Below, one piece after another: positions 1 to 10,064 of a stretch of 64,000 nt of DNA (the first letter of the stretch is position 1; each line of letters starts with the position of its first letter). Below the pieces are notes generated by a model. That model was not told where the DNA came from. It did not search any database and was given only the letters and a program-made list of their open reading frames with translations. The stretch comes from Osedax fenrisi (taxonomy: Eukaryota; Annelida; Polychaeta; Sabellida; Siboglinidae). Where the stretch lies: assembly GCA_964019155.1 (NCBI GenBank), contig OZ025244.1:45293452-45357451 (forward strand). Direction: 5' to 3'. The translations under genes were made by a program, and so were the position numbers.

Positions 1-1056
1 CAGATTTTTGGAGCATGGACGGAGAAAGATTTATGTTGGGCAGATGTTAAATATGATAGAACTGGAGTTTTTAATTTGAATTTGTTTATTTTTGTTGTTG
101 TAAATAGTTATGTTGGGAAGTTAGTAAGTTGGCGAGATAGTCTGGTGTGTTATAGTGAGTAGGTACATGTATGATGAGTGAAATATTATAAATTATACTG
201 GATTTTATTGGTAGCCAATGTAAGTTGGTTCTTAGAGGAGATATATGTTGTCTGGAATGTTTAGCTATGTTGAAAAATATATAAATCTGATAGCTGTGTT
301 TTGAAGGCGTATATTTATTAGATTGTGAGGAGGCATATATGTCCCTATAGGGATAGGAATTATAGTAATCAATGTGGGTAGAATGAGGGATATAGCGAGA
401 AGATTGCAGTATTAAAATTAATGAAGGGTATTATTGTTCGTAAGTTTTGTAGTATGTAGTTAATTGACTTTGATTGTGATTTAGTCGGAATGTGAAATTT
501 TAGTATTGGGTCGATTAATATACCAAGAGTTTTTACTTTATTAGCATAATAAATACTCAAATTGTTAATGGTAATTTGTGGTGAAAGGAATATAGTAGTA
601 GATGTTTTAATATTCAATTTCATTAATGATTCAGTTTTAAGACAGTTTAGTGATACGGAGTTGTTGGTGAGCCTGTTATGTATATCAGTAATACAGTTGT
701 TAAGTAAATGTATTGCATTGTTAGGGTCTATCAATCTACAGTGTAATATGTCATCTGTATACGAGTGATAGTCGACTATAGATCTATAGTGGGGGTATTT
801 GTCAATAATTTTAAATAAGGGAAGTAGATTGATATTGAATAGGAGTGGACCAAGAACAGACCTTGAGGTACTCCATGAGTAACTTTACGAGGTTTAGAAA
901 TTAGTGAATTTATGCTAATTTGGTAAACAAATGACCAGTTAGGTATGAGATGAACCAATCGAGTGAAGTACCACATATTATGATAGATGATAGTCCATTT
1001 ATAAGGATATTATGGTCAAGGGTATAGAAGGAAGCTGATAAATTAAGGAGAATGTA
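1..1056 (-). pseudogene. Decayed CR1-like LINE, 3' part of the reverse transcriptase ORF
   Basis: The minus strand carries broken pieces of a non-LTR retrotransposon ORF2. Around 860-880 it reads HGVPQG, the conserved reverse-transcriptase motif normally followed by SVLGP. Around 430-560 it reads KVKTLGILIDPILKF, the post-catalytic segment that reads VTTLGITFDNKFNV in the better LINE at 2527-5319. Around 340-370 it reads HIDYYNSYPY, like the usual LDYCNSL. At the window edge (about 5-45) it reads KSFSVHAPKI, like the CR1-type tail motif FSVxAPKLWN. Frames shift between these pieces and stops interrupt them, so the copy is dead. It continues past the left edge of the window. It is more diverged than the neighbouring LINE and so is probably an older insertion or a different subfamily. 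Confidence 0.8.
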
Positions 1057-1222
1057 GTGAGTTATCCCATTATAATGGAAAGTCGGAAAGTATACTTTCC
1101 GAAAATTTTCGGGAAATATAGTAACTTAAAAGGGGTCCCACTACAACTTGCTCGAAAATCACTTTCTAGAAAACATTTCGGGATATTATTCCGTGTAATG
1201 TACCTTGATATGTACTATCAAA

Positions 1223-2233
1223 GAATACCAGTAAACTCGGACCAGGTAAATTCGGACAAGGTAAACTCGGACCACTTTTAAAGTAAACTCGGACCACTTT
1301 TTAAAAACATAAAGTAAACTCGGACCACTTATTAAAAACATAAAGAAGATTCGGACCACTTTTAAAATAACTATATTTTGTATATTTCTATAATATAATA
1401 TGCTTTAACTTACTTCCACCTTGTATAATTATATTATATCTGTTAAATAAATTATTAAAAGAGTCATTTAATATGATATAATTGTGGAATTATATATTTA
1501 ATAGGTAAACATTTAATTTGAAATCGCACCACTTTTGAAGTAAACTCGGACCACTTATTAAAATAACTTATATATTGTATACTTCTATCATAATACATAT
1601 AGCTTCTATCGTGGGTCTCGTCGGTGATATACATAGAGCTAGAGAGAAATTTCTCTCTAGCTCTGTGGTGATATACGACAATTTAAATTATGTTAAGTTA
1701 TTAAATGTTATTAAAGTTATTAAATGATAAATTATGTATGTGTAGTAATATCGGAATACTCGCAATTATATACAGTGAAATTAATCTTTTAACTTATAAG
1801 TTAAAGCATATTATATGTTAGAAATATACAATATATAGGTGTATACGGTTGGTCTGAATCTTCTTTATGTTTTTAATAAGTGGTCCGAGTTTACTTCACA
1901 AGTGGTCCGAGTTTACTTCACAAGTGGTCCGAGTTTACTTCAAAAGTGGTGCGAGTTCAAATTAAATGTTTACCTATTTAAATATATAATTCCACAAAAA
2001 TATCATATTAAATGACTCTTTTTATAATTTATTTAACAGATATAATATAATTATATAAGGTGGAAGTAAGTTAAAGCATATTATATTATAGAAATATACA
2101 AAATATAGTTATTTTAATAAGTGGTCCGAGTTTACTTTATGTTTTTAAAAAGTGGTCCGAGTTTACTTTAAAAGTGGTCCGAGTTTACCTCAAAAGTGGT
2201 CCGAGTTTACCTGGTCCGAGTTTACTGGTACTC
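1223..2233. mobile_element. Foldback DNA transposon with subrepeat-built TIRs
   Basis: This is a 1.0-kb non-coding element flanked by a perfect 8-bp direct repeat CTATCAAA (1215-1222 and 2234-2241). Its ends are GAATACCAGTAAACTCGG and, on the other strand, GAGTACCAGTAAACTCGG. The two arms (about 1223-1580 and 1860-2233) are near-identical inverted copies. Each is built from roughly eight copies of a subrepeat with the core AAACTCGGACCACTT, separated by AT-rich spacers that also match between arms. The middle holds a further palindrome at 1635-1664. No transposase frame is present, so it is non-autonomous. The 8-bp duplication fits the hAT superfamily; the subrepeat-built TIRs resemble foldback elements. 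Superfamily assignment is inference. Confidence 0.88.
1635..1664. repeat. Perfect 30-bp palindrome at the centre of the foldback element
   Basis: The half-site is AGAGCTAGAGAGAAA followed directly by its reverse complement. The same core recurs at about 42288-42316 in unrelated AT-rich sequence, with one extra base at the centre. It is therefore a family-level motif, not chance symmetry at one locus. Confidence 0.85.
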
Positions 2234-2241
2234 CTATCAAA

Positions 2242-2252
2242 TTCGACATCGA

Positions 2253-2298
<46 letters not shown>

Positions 2299-2359
2299 TA
2301 TTATATGATATAATATATATCTATATAATTTATAAATCTATATGTTTATATATATTTTA

Positions 2360-2360
<1 letters not shown>
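2242..2360. repeat. (TA)n microsatellite between two transposons
   Basis: An AT dinucleotide run (about 2254-2290) and degenerate AT sequence fill the gap between the foldback element's right target duplication and the (ATT)n tail of the LINE. Confidence 0.8.
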
Positions 2361-2392
<32 letters not shown>

Positions 2393-2396
2393 ATAG

Positions 2397-2402
2397 TTTA
2401 TT
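2397..2402 (-). terminator. LINE polyadenylation signal AATAAA
   Basis: AATAAA on the minus strand, within a few bases of the trinucleotide tail that marks the 3' end of the LINE. Confidence 0.6.
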
Positions 2403-2526
2403 GACTAATAAAACATTATATGTTTATCGGCGTCATATATAATAAAATTAAAATAAACAAAAAATAATAGTAAAGAACGAAAACTAGAACAATACATAAT
2501 AACGAGAACAATGATATTAAATGGAA

Positions 2527-5319
2527 TTACAAATAAATAAAATATTTATATAATTTACGTTTAAATAATGACTCAGATTTAGTTATACGTATATCAGTTG
2601 GTAATAAGTTCCAATATTTTGGTGCTGCAACAGCAAATGCTGTAGAAGTAATTGGTTGGTGTAGAACCATTGTGGATCCAGAGCGGCGAGGTCGGGAGTC
2701 GGAACGAATTGATATTAACGTAGCGAGATATTCGGGAATAGATCGGTAAATGGCTCTTTGCGTTATGCACAAGAGACGAAACTTGCATTGAGAATGAAAC
2801 GGAAGCCAACCAAGAGAAATCATAAGAGATGTAATCGAAACATCCATACGACGTTTGAGCTTGTACAGTATTCTAACCGCACGACGTTGAATATTTTCAA
2901 ATCTGTGCATTAAATAAAGTGGGAGAGTAGTATATAATGAGCAACAATAACGAAGTCTACTGAATACAAGGGAGTCGAGTAAACACTTCGTTAAGTTATA
3001 AGTAAGTTTATTACGTGTCTTTCTAATATTGTAAATATAATAGTTAGCTATACGAATTACATTTGTTATTTGCAACGATACATTGAACTTGTTATCAAAG
3101 GTAATACCTAGTGTAGTTACTGATTCGGAAATAGGAAGGGAGCGTAAAAAAGGATGGGATATAGTTAAAGGGGAAGAGGATCTAGATAAAATAATGGTAT
3201 TAGTTTTAGCCATATTTAATGATAATGAGTTAGTGGAGAACCATGTAATTAATTCAGTAATGCAGTTATAAATAGTTAATTGAATAGATTCAGTGTTACA
3301 TGATGGTGGGAAGGACATATACATTTGCAAATCATCTGCATAAAGATGATAATGTAGATGAGGATATTTAAGAAATATTGATCTAATAGGTAATATATAG
3401 ATTATGAATAAAATGGGACCGAGTACGGAGCCTTGCGGAACACCGTATGAGTTAGTAAATGGTTGTGATAAAGAAGAATTAATTTTAACAGAAGAAGTTC
3501 TATTTGAGACAAAGGACATGAACCAGTTGAGTACTTGACCATTAATTCCTATCTCACGCAGGCGATAGGAAAGAATAATAAGATTAAGAGAGTCAAAAGC
3601 ACACGATAAATCTAGTAGAATAAGATAACATGAGCATTTGGTGTCAAGAGATAAAAGAATGTCACTGAAAATAAGGTTGAGGGCAGTTTCTGTGCTGCGG
3701 TGTGGGAGATAAGCACTTTGAAAACAATCAGCAATATTGTTTGTAGTTATATAATGTATTAACTGGGTTGAAACAACTCGTTCTAAAGTCTTTGATATTG
3801 ACGAGAGTTGGAATATTGGTCTGTAGTTAGTCAAGTGTGAGTGATCTAAAGTCGGTTTTTTAAGTAGTGGGGTAATATACGAGTGTTTCATCGATTGTGG
3901 AACAGTAGAAGTAATAAGAGATACATTGATAATATTAGTAATCAAACCAATTATATAGGGAGAAATGGAACGAAGTAAGACCAATGGAACAGGATATAAA
4001 GGGGAGTGAGATTTGAGGGAAGTCACTAATGAAAGAACAAATGCCTGAGATGGAAGGGTAAAACAACACCAATGATTTGAAGAGGTAATGAAAGTAACAT
4101 CAAATCTTGGGAGAGAATCGATAACATTAGATATCTTTCGTTGAAAGAAATTGGAAAAAGCAGTGCACAGATAGGAGTCAGAATGGTCAGGAAGACGTCT
4201 ATTCTGATCTCGACCGATTAATTTAAATGAAAGTTGAAATGCTTGTTTGGAAGACATACCAAAGTTATTTAACTTATCAGTAAAGTAGGAGGATTTTAAT
4301 GTGATAAGTTTAGTCCTATAGAGTGAACGGCATACTTTGAAAGATTTAAGATCAGATTCAAGGTTAGATACTTGATATCTATTTTGGAGTTTTATAAGTG
4401 TTCGACGTAGGTTTACTAGTTCATTGTTAAACCAAGGTGATTTGGAAAATGATCGATTAATGGATTTAATGACAGGAGCAAATATTTCAAGAGAATTTGA
4501 GATAGCAGCATTAAAATTGTCGTAAAGAGAGTCAACTACGAGCAACGACTGAGGATTATCAAGTCGTGAAAATATAGAATTTACAAATGAAGGAATGTTA
4601 ATAGCAGATATCTTCCTAAAAGAACGCTCTGGTCGGGGAGAGGTAGGTGGTGGTAATATCAACTCAAACGTAACTACAAAGTGATCAGAAATTAGAAAAC
4701 TTTGAGAAGGAGATGAAACAATGTCAGATGAAGATGGTGATATAACTAGATCAATGAAATTACCATTCGTATTAGTGGGGAAAAGTATATGTTAAGTGAG
4801 AGAGAACTCATTGATCAAACTTTTTAAAGATGATGCAGCAGGATAAGATCTATTATATTGTATATTAAAATCGCCAAGAATTATAGTGTTATCTGAAGAG
4901 ATCGATTCAAAAATAGATGTTAGATCAACTAAAAATTCAGTGATACTAAAAGAAGGAGGACGGTAAATTAGAACAAAATATATTGTACAAGAAGATGGAA
5001 ACTTAAGATTGCAGATCATCATTTCACACGATGAGAAAGACGGAATGGTAGTGGAGACAAGTTTCAATTTAGATGAGTAAATTAATGCAAGACCACCACC
5101 ACGACAAGGAATAGATCTATTAGAAATAGTTATATTATACCCTTGAGGTATTAGTTGTGATGATAGAGCAGTGTCTTTATCAGTCAGCCAGGTTTCTGTA
5201 TTTGCCGTTATAAGACATTTTGAATCATTAATAGATTGAGCTATAATATCAACTTTATTACGAACAGATCTCGAATTAATTAATTGAAATAAATACTTAT
5301 AATCATTATGATAACAAAG
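2527..5319 (-). pseudogene. LINE ORF2: AP endonuclease and reverse transcriptase, one internal stop
   Basis: This frame encodes the retrotransposition enzyme, which nicks target DNA and primes reverse transcription there. It is open from 5319 to 2527 (931 codons including the terminal stop) apart from one TAA at 4792-4794. The endonuclease part is recognisable: INSRSVRNKVD and ETWL near the start, a GGGLALIYSS segment, IYRPPS, ILGDFN, then after the stop NGNFIDLVIS and SDHFVV. The reverse transcriptase follows, with AFDSLN, GVPQGSVLGPILFIIYI and LYADDLQMY (catalytic YADD near 3350-3360), then a C-terminal domain ending in AAPKYWNLLP. The length is normal for CR1/L2 ORF2. The TAA lies in SLT-stop-HILFPT, where relatives usually have a Q or similar residue, so a point nonsense change is likely. 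No in-frame ATG occurs between the ORF1 stop and the endonuclease core; the first is the MM pair near 5020. Confidence 0.88.
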
Positions 5320-6318
5320 TCAATCAGAGGGAGAAGAGCCTTTTTTGGATTTCAGATAATGTTCATATGAATTTGACCATTGAAGGAATTCATTTACATC
5401 AGGGATATATGGATTTGATTTCCAATCGATACCATATGTTTCCGAGTTACTTGTATTAATCAAATTACGAAGTTGATAAGAAAGACTGCGCATATTAAGT
5501 ACATACTTAAATTTCGTCAGAGAAGATTTAGAAGCGTGGAAGTAAATACGTCCAATTTTCATTATACCACTGGCAATGAAAGGACGAATGAATAATGATT
5601 TGAAATCAGTTGGTTGAAGATCAGATCTGGAGTTAATTAAACTATCAATTATGCATGATGAAGATACTACTAGATTAGCATAGTGAGAAATGAATGAGTA
5701 ATCTGTAATGGTATTAGAATCGAGTTCTAGTTGTTTGAATAGTGATTTAATGTATGTAAGATTTCTATTGGCAGGTGAAATATGCTCAATAACAACCGAG
5801 GGTTGAGAAGAGCATGACAAAATGTTAGGAGTTGGTTTAGTAACGGTAGGTTTATGCGTCGGTAATGTTGATTTAACGATATCACTAAAAGATTTAGAGG
5901 TAGTTTTATATAATGTATCTGGAAGTGAGGATAAGGCGGATGAAATATTATTAAGAATAGTTGAAGTGTTTGACTTCATAGTGTGAGATGATTTTTTAAA
6001 TGCAATTATTTCTGAATTCATTATGTCAAGTTTTTGATTAATATTTGTAGTAATATTAGTAAGGTAATCAAGTTTATCATCATTGGTATTAAATTTAGGG
6101 TTAGTTAATTCAGTAATATTTTCAGTTGGTTTAACTATACACGATTCACATATAAATTTAAAGTGTTGCGAAGATAGAATATAAATCGCATATTTCGACT
6201 GGGAAATATTCGTATAATCATTTGGTAGTATATAAGTATTATACAAACATTCAAAGTGAATTGAATATCCACAAGCGCATTTAGTATTTAATGGTTTTGT
6301 GCATGAATTACAATCCAT
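5320..6318 (-). CDS. LINE ORF1 protein with N-terminal PHD-like zinc finger
   Basis: This 332-residue protein precedes the endonuclease/reverse transcriptase frame and is the presumed RNA-binding/chaperone ORF1 product of a CR1-group LINE. Residues 3-60 show cysteine/histidine pairs in PHD order: C3-x2-C6, C14-x-C16, H21-x2-C24, and CESC near 57-60. A Ser/Thr-rich linker follows (about 110-180). The C-terminal half (about 175-325) reads VVIEHISPANRNLTYIKS and then a mixed alpha/beta-like region; I cannot assign it to a named fold. The start ATG at 6318 sits just before the zinc finger, so it is convincing. The frame ends in TGA followed by CTT, and ORF2 continues in the same frame directly after it. 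No internal stops are present, so this half of the LINE is intact. Confidence 0.82.
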   Translation of the reverse strand: MDCNSCTKPLNTKCACGYSIHFECLYNTYILPNDYTNISQSKYAIYILSSQHFKFICESCIVKPTENITELTNPKFNTNDDKLDYLTNITTNINQKLDIMNSEIIAFKKSSHTMKSNTSTILNNISSALSSLPDTLYKTTSKSFSDIVKSTLPTHKPTVTKPTPNILSCSSQPSVVIEHISPANRNLTYIKSLFKQLELDSNTITDYSFISHYANLVVSSSCIIDSLINSRSDLQPTDFKSLFIRPFIASGIMKIGRIYFHASKSSLTKFKYVLNMRSLSYQLRNLINTSNSETYGIDWKSNPYIPDVNEFLQWSNSYEHYLKSKKGSSPSD

Positions 6319-6840
6319 TATATTGTATGATATGATTTAAAGAAAGAAATCACTGAAGCGAAACGTTCAGAAAATCAATAAAACAAAACAATACAATTAT
6401 AAATATCAGTATAAAATACGTATATATATATACATATATATATATATATAGATACAGCTAAATATGTGTATATATATTCACATAGATACACACATACATA
6501 AACATAAATACATATATATGTATTGATTAATAAAGTTAATATAAGCACACAGGCAATATAATTATAAATATTAAATAAATATAAGATACGTGATAAATAG
6601 TAACTAAACTCAAGGTACCGACGGTTTAAAGTACGGGTAACCAACAACCAGAGCGAGCCAGGCACGGGAGATCCTCCTGGACGGGTACCGAGTAACACGT
6701 AAACGTTGACCAATTTATGAATGTATGATGAACGTACAGAAACGATGTAAATGCGTCACAATAATGTTGTAATATTTGTTATTGTCAAACAATGCGAATC
6801 GAATGAATATAAAACACGATCGTTCACGGCGAGAGGCGAA

Positions 6841-8000
6841 AACAGAATCTATATAATTTATATAATTATAATGTATTTGTATCTACTAAAATGTATCTAC
6901 TAAGAAAATTCTGTATTTGTAATTGTATCTACTATTATTTTTTTTAAAGTAATTGTATTTGTATCTATTATAAGAAAAAAGTGTGTAATTGTAATTGTAT
7001 CTATTATACATTTTTTGAGTATCGTGCCCAGATCTGGGTATATCTAATTGTATTGTTTAGTAATACAGAACTTTGTGCTGCATTATATATATATATATAT
7101 TACCAATGTAGACTACATTATGTAGTAATATCTTTACTTATTCCGAAATATATTTCGTATATATTAGTATATACACTATACAATTACATACCCCTTTATA
7201 AACCCCATACTATATTAACACATTTTTGAACAGTCTATGGCATACCATTCTTTGTTGGTCCATATTTGTCTTTGTTATGTGTCTGAAATTAACAATTTCC
7301 TCTACCGTGCTCATATTTTTTCATAACATATTAAGCCCATTTATATGATACCATAGCTTACTTTTTGGAATTTATTATTATCTTTATTTGATAAAGGGAT
7401 TATAAGTAATATTTTCCAGGATTTTGACTATTTTTTTTATTATCTAGATTTTCTGACACTTTATTGTTTATGTACCTTCTTAAATAACCTCACTGATCTT
7501 ATTAATTATGGATAAGGTACCTTTCTAAATACAGTGTAGGCTCCTATCAACTTGTGAGTGTAGTATAGGTAGATGTTAATTTACATCACAGCAATCTATT
7601 CTATTGGAAAGTTTAACCTTATCAGGTTTAAATTAGTTATTAATAATATCTTGTTGTATAACTCCTTTCAATGTGTAGCCACTTATGTATTAGTGAGGCT
7701 TCTTCAGAAATAGGATCTTATGTGATCTTCCTTTGCCACAAATTCCACTATAGCATCAGTAATACATGGAAGATTATTGCTACGATAATTGTCGAGTATA
7801 TTTTGAAAAGTATTCGTTAATATTATGGAAATCTGATCATAGTGTATTTGTATTTACATCGAGCACATACGTTCAGAGTAGATAATTATCTTTCCAATAG
7901 TTACTTAACTAACCTTTTTGTTTCCACATCTTTTAGTTTGTATACAGCTATTCTTGATCGTTTTCTGTATTAGAAAACACAAACTAGAAGCTATTTAATT
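6841..8000. other. AT-rich DNA, no gene recognised
   Basis: Repeated GTATTTGTATCTACTA-like phrases occupy 6870-7000. From about 7240 to 7990 the sequence is less repetitive and may be an old decayed coding or transposon relic: the minus strand gives short readable stretches in shifting frames. I could not identify a family. No open frame is worth calling. Confidence 0.5.
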
Positions 8001-8179
8001 AATTTATTTACTAATGAAATAATAAATATATATTTATATTTATATAAATATTAACATTCATCACTTACAATAGTATACATTCTTATTATTTAAATTATAA
8101 TATTAAATAATAAGAATGTATAATATTGTAAGTGATAATTGTTAATATTTATATTTATTAGTTCATTAGTAAATAAATT
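8001..8179. mobile_element. Hairpin MITE (full-length imperfect palindrome)
   Basis: The left half starts AATTTATTTACTAATG and the right half ends with its complement CATTAGTAAATAAATT. Matching inner segments include TCACTTACAATA and ACATTCTTATTATTTAA against their complements around a short centre near 8090-8100. There is no coding content. Target duplication not resolved in the AT-rich flanks. Confidence 0.7.
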
Positions 8180-8335
8180 ATAATTATTGAATTCTAAACA
8201 AATGTGTAGTTTATCAGGAAATTGTTGTTTATTCTATAGGTTTTATCTATTTTCTATTTATCCTATACTATATTATATACTAACATTTTTAAATTTAATT
8301 AATACAATCTTCACAATCTATTAATTCAATCTGTT

Positions 8336-8475
8336 AAAGGGGTTTCACACTAACTCGAATGCAAATATTAACTCTAATTATTATAGGTTAAACTATATTA
8401 TTTAAATCTCCGTAAAGGGGTTAGACATAATTATTAGAGTTAATAATTGCGTTCGAGTTAGTGTGAAACCCTTTT
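8336..8475. mobile_element. Short MITE with ~48-bp terminal inverted repeats
   Basis: The left end reads AAAGGGGTTTCACACTAACT and the right end, on the other strand, AAAAAGGGTTTCACACTAACT; the match continues inward through TCGAAYGCAA and TATTAACTCTAAT. The spacer is about 45 bp. The insertion duplication may be TA or TTA, but the flanks are too AT-rich to be sure. Confidence 0.75.
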
Positions 8476-9917
8476 TAGAGATATATGTCATTTTATGGTT
8501 TATAATTGCAATACTCGTAATATATGTGATGATTAAGTTTCTATTTGTATAATTTGTTTGTTCATTTTTTAATTATCAATTGGAGAAAAATGTGACATTT
8601 TATAAATATTTATTATTTTCGTTATATTATTATATGCTGATATCTTTATTGGAAATTGAAATATATAAAACTGATATTAGATGTAAACAGAATTAATATT
8701 TCAGTATTTTGTCATTTTACATTAAATTCAAAAGGAATAGATCTCGATAAGCTAATTATCTTCTATCAATACCTTGGTGTAGTAATCTAAATCTGATATT
8801 ATTAATAATATACATTGGCACAGATTCACAGAAATTTGAAAGCTAGACTGAAAAAATCAGATTTTGTTTGAAATAATGTAATTATATTTATATAGCATAA
8901 ACTGACTATGTTCTGTTAATTAAAAATAAAATATCTCTTTCAGATATTATTAAATAATATTCATACATATAAATTACTTTTAATTAACTAATATCATTTA
9001 TAATATAAAAATAATTTTTGTTATAAAAAAAATGTATATAATGAATATTTAAATGACAGTATATAAATAAATTATATAAACTATAGAATATTATTAACAT
9101 GAATCATATAATTCTATAACATATTATAACTATGTGATAGTAGTATTTATTAATATCCTGATTAGTCATTAAGTATAAATTATAAATATTATAATTAAAT
9201 TAATATTTATAATATAAATATAAATAGTGTTATACATTTCTTTTTTGGATTATATTTTCAGTTATGTTATATTACATACATATGGAAATAAATTCTAATA
9301 TTAAATATATTTTAAATAGAATTACATATTAATGGGAGTATAGTTACAGAATAATGTTTACAAAATATACGAGTTAGAATAGAACTTAAATATAATTTAG
9401 TTAATTTGATGAAAATATGAAATATTATTATTTATTATTTATAAGCATATATATTTAAAATCAAAAATTGTATATCCTAAAAATAATAAATTAAATATTT
9501 CATAAATATTATATAAATAATGACTTAATAATATTTCATAAATATTAATAATTCATTATTTAATTATTTTTATCATATGGAAATAATATTTTATAATAAA
9601 TACAAATTATACAAATTTATGATTTATAACTTATTTTATATTTAATTCAGGATTTAAAGAATTTATAAATTACCAACATTTTAATTATTAAATATTCAAA
9701 ATATAAATCTAATAAAAATTACATAATAATTTTATTTCATATAACATACTTTAGTAGAATAAAGAATATTACCAATAATTAAATAGCTAATTGATTAATT
9801 TAATTAATTTATTGCATTTAAACATCGTCAACATGATCAAACAACATGATAAACGTTAAACATTTATTAAATGTTCTATCAAACATTCTACAATAGTCAC
9901 ATTCTACACGCAATCAC
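8476..9917. other. AT-rich intergenic DNA downstream of NDUFS3
   Basis: Very AT-rich sequence without open frames, RNA-gene motifs or strong repeats. It should contain the 3'-UTR of NDUFS3 at its right end. Confidence 0.6.
9863..9868 (-). terminator. Candidate NDUFS3 polyadenylation signal AATAAA
   Basis: AATAAA on the minus strand about 50 bases past the NDUFS3 stop codon. A second AATAAA lies at about 9808-9813. In such AT-rich sequence either could be chance. Confidence 0.4.
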
Positions 9918-10064
9918 TTATTCCTTCTTGGGTGCCTCCAACTCCTTCTTGGGTCTGTAGGCAGGGAACATCTCCCACGGCGAGGAGTATTCGTATTTAC
10001 GGAACTCCTGGGCAAACTCTACGGGTTCAGCCACCACTCTCTTCACTTCGTCGTCGTAACGCAC
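9918..10064 (-). CDS. NDUFS3: NDUFS3 exon 6 (C-terminus and stop)
   Basis: The acceptor is TTCACAG|GTG. It encodes 48 residues beginning VRYDDEVKRVVAEPVEFAQE, ends in a Lys-rich tail, and stops at TAA (9920-9918). Confidence 0.95.
   Translation of the reverse strand: MRYDDEVKRVVAEPVEFAQEFRKYEYSSPWEMFPAYRPKKELEAPKKE

Larger units (their letters stand above)
2361..6840 (-). mobile_element. Near-intact CR1-group non-LTR retrotransposon (LINE)
   Basis: Read on the minus strand, the element runs 5'-UTR (about 6840-6319, GC-richer near 6600-6720), ORF1 (6318-5320), ORF2 with endonuclease and reverse transcriptase (5319-2527), a short 3'-UTR, an AATAAA at 2402-2397 and a short (AAT)n tail at 2391-2361. 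An AP-type endonuclease, a YADD reverse transcriptase, a PHD-like ORF1 and a microsatellite tail in place of poly(A) together fit the CR1/L2 group. The 3' end is well supported. The 5' limit is an estimate, because I could not identify a clear target duplication. Confidence 0.85.

Noticed and set aside
36..300. A separate host gene at the left edge
   Set aside because: The minus-strand pieces (FSVHAPKI, DYYNSYPY) fit the C-terminal part of a CR1-type ORF2, so this is the same decayed LINE.
1057..1281. 74-residue plus-strand frame running into the foldback element
   Set aside because: It starts at a GTG in decayed LINE DNA and ends in the AAACTCGGACC subrepeats (SDQVNSDKVNSD); a repeat artefact.
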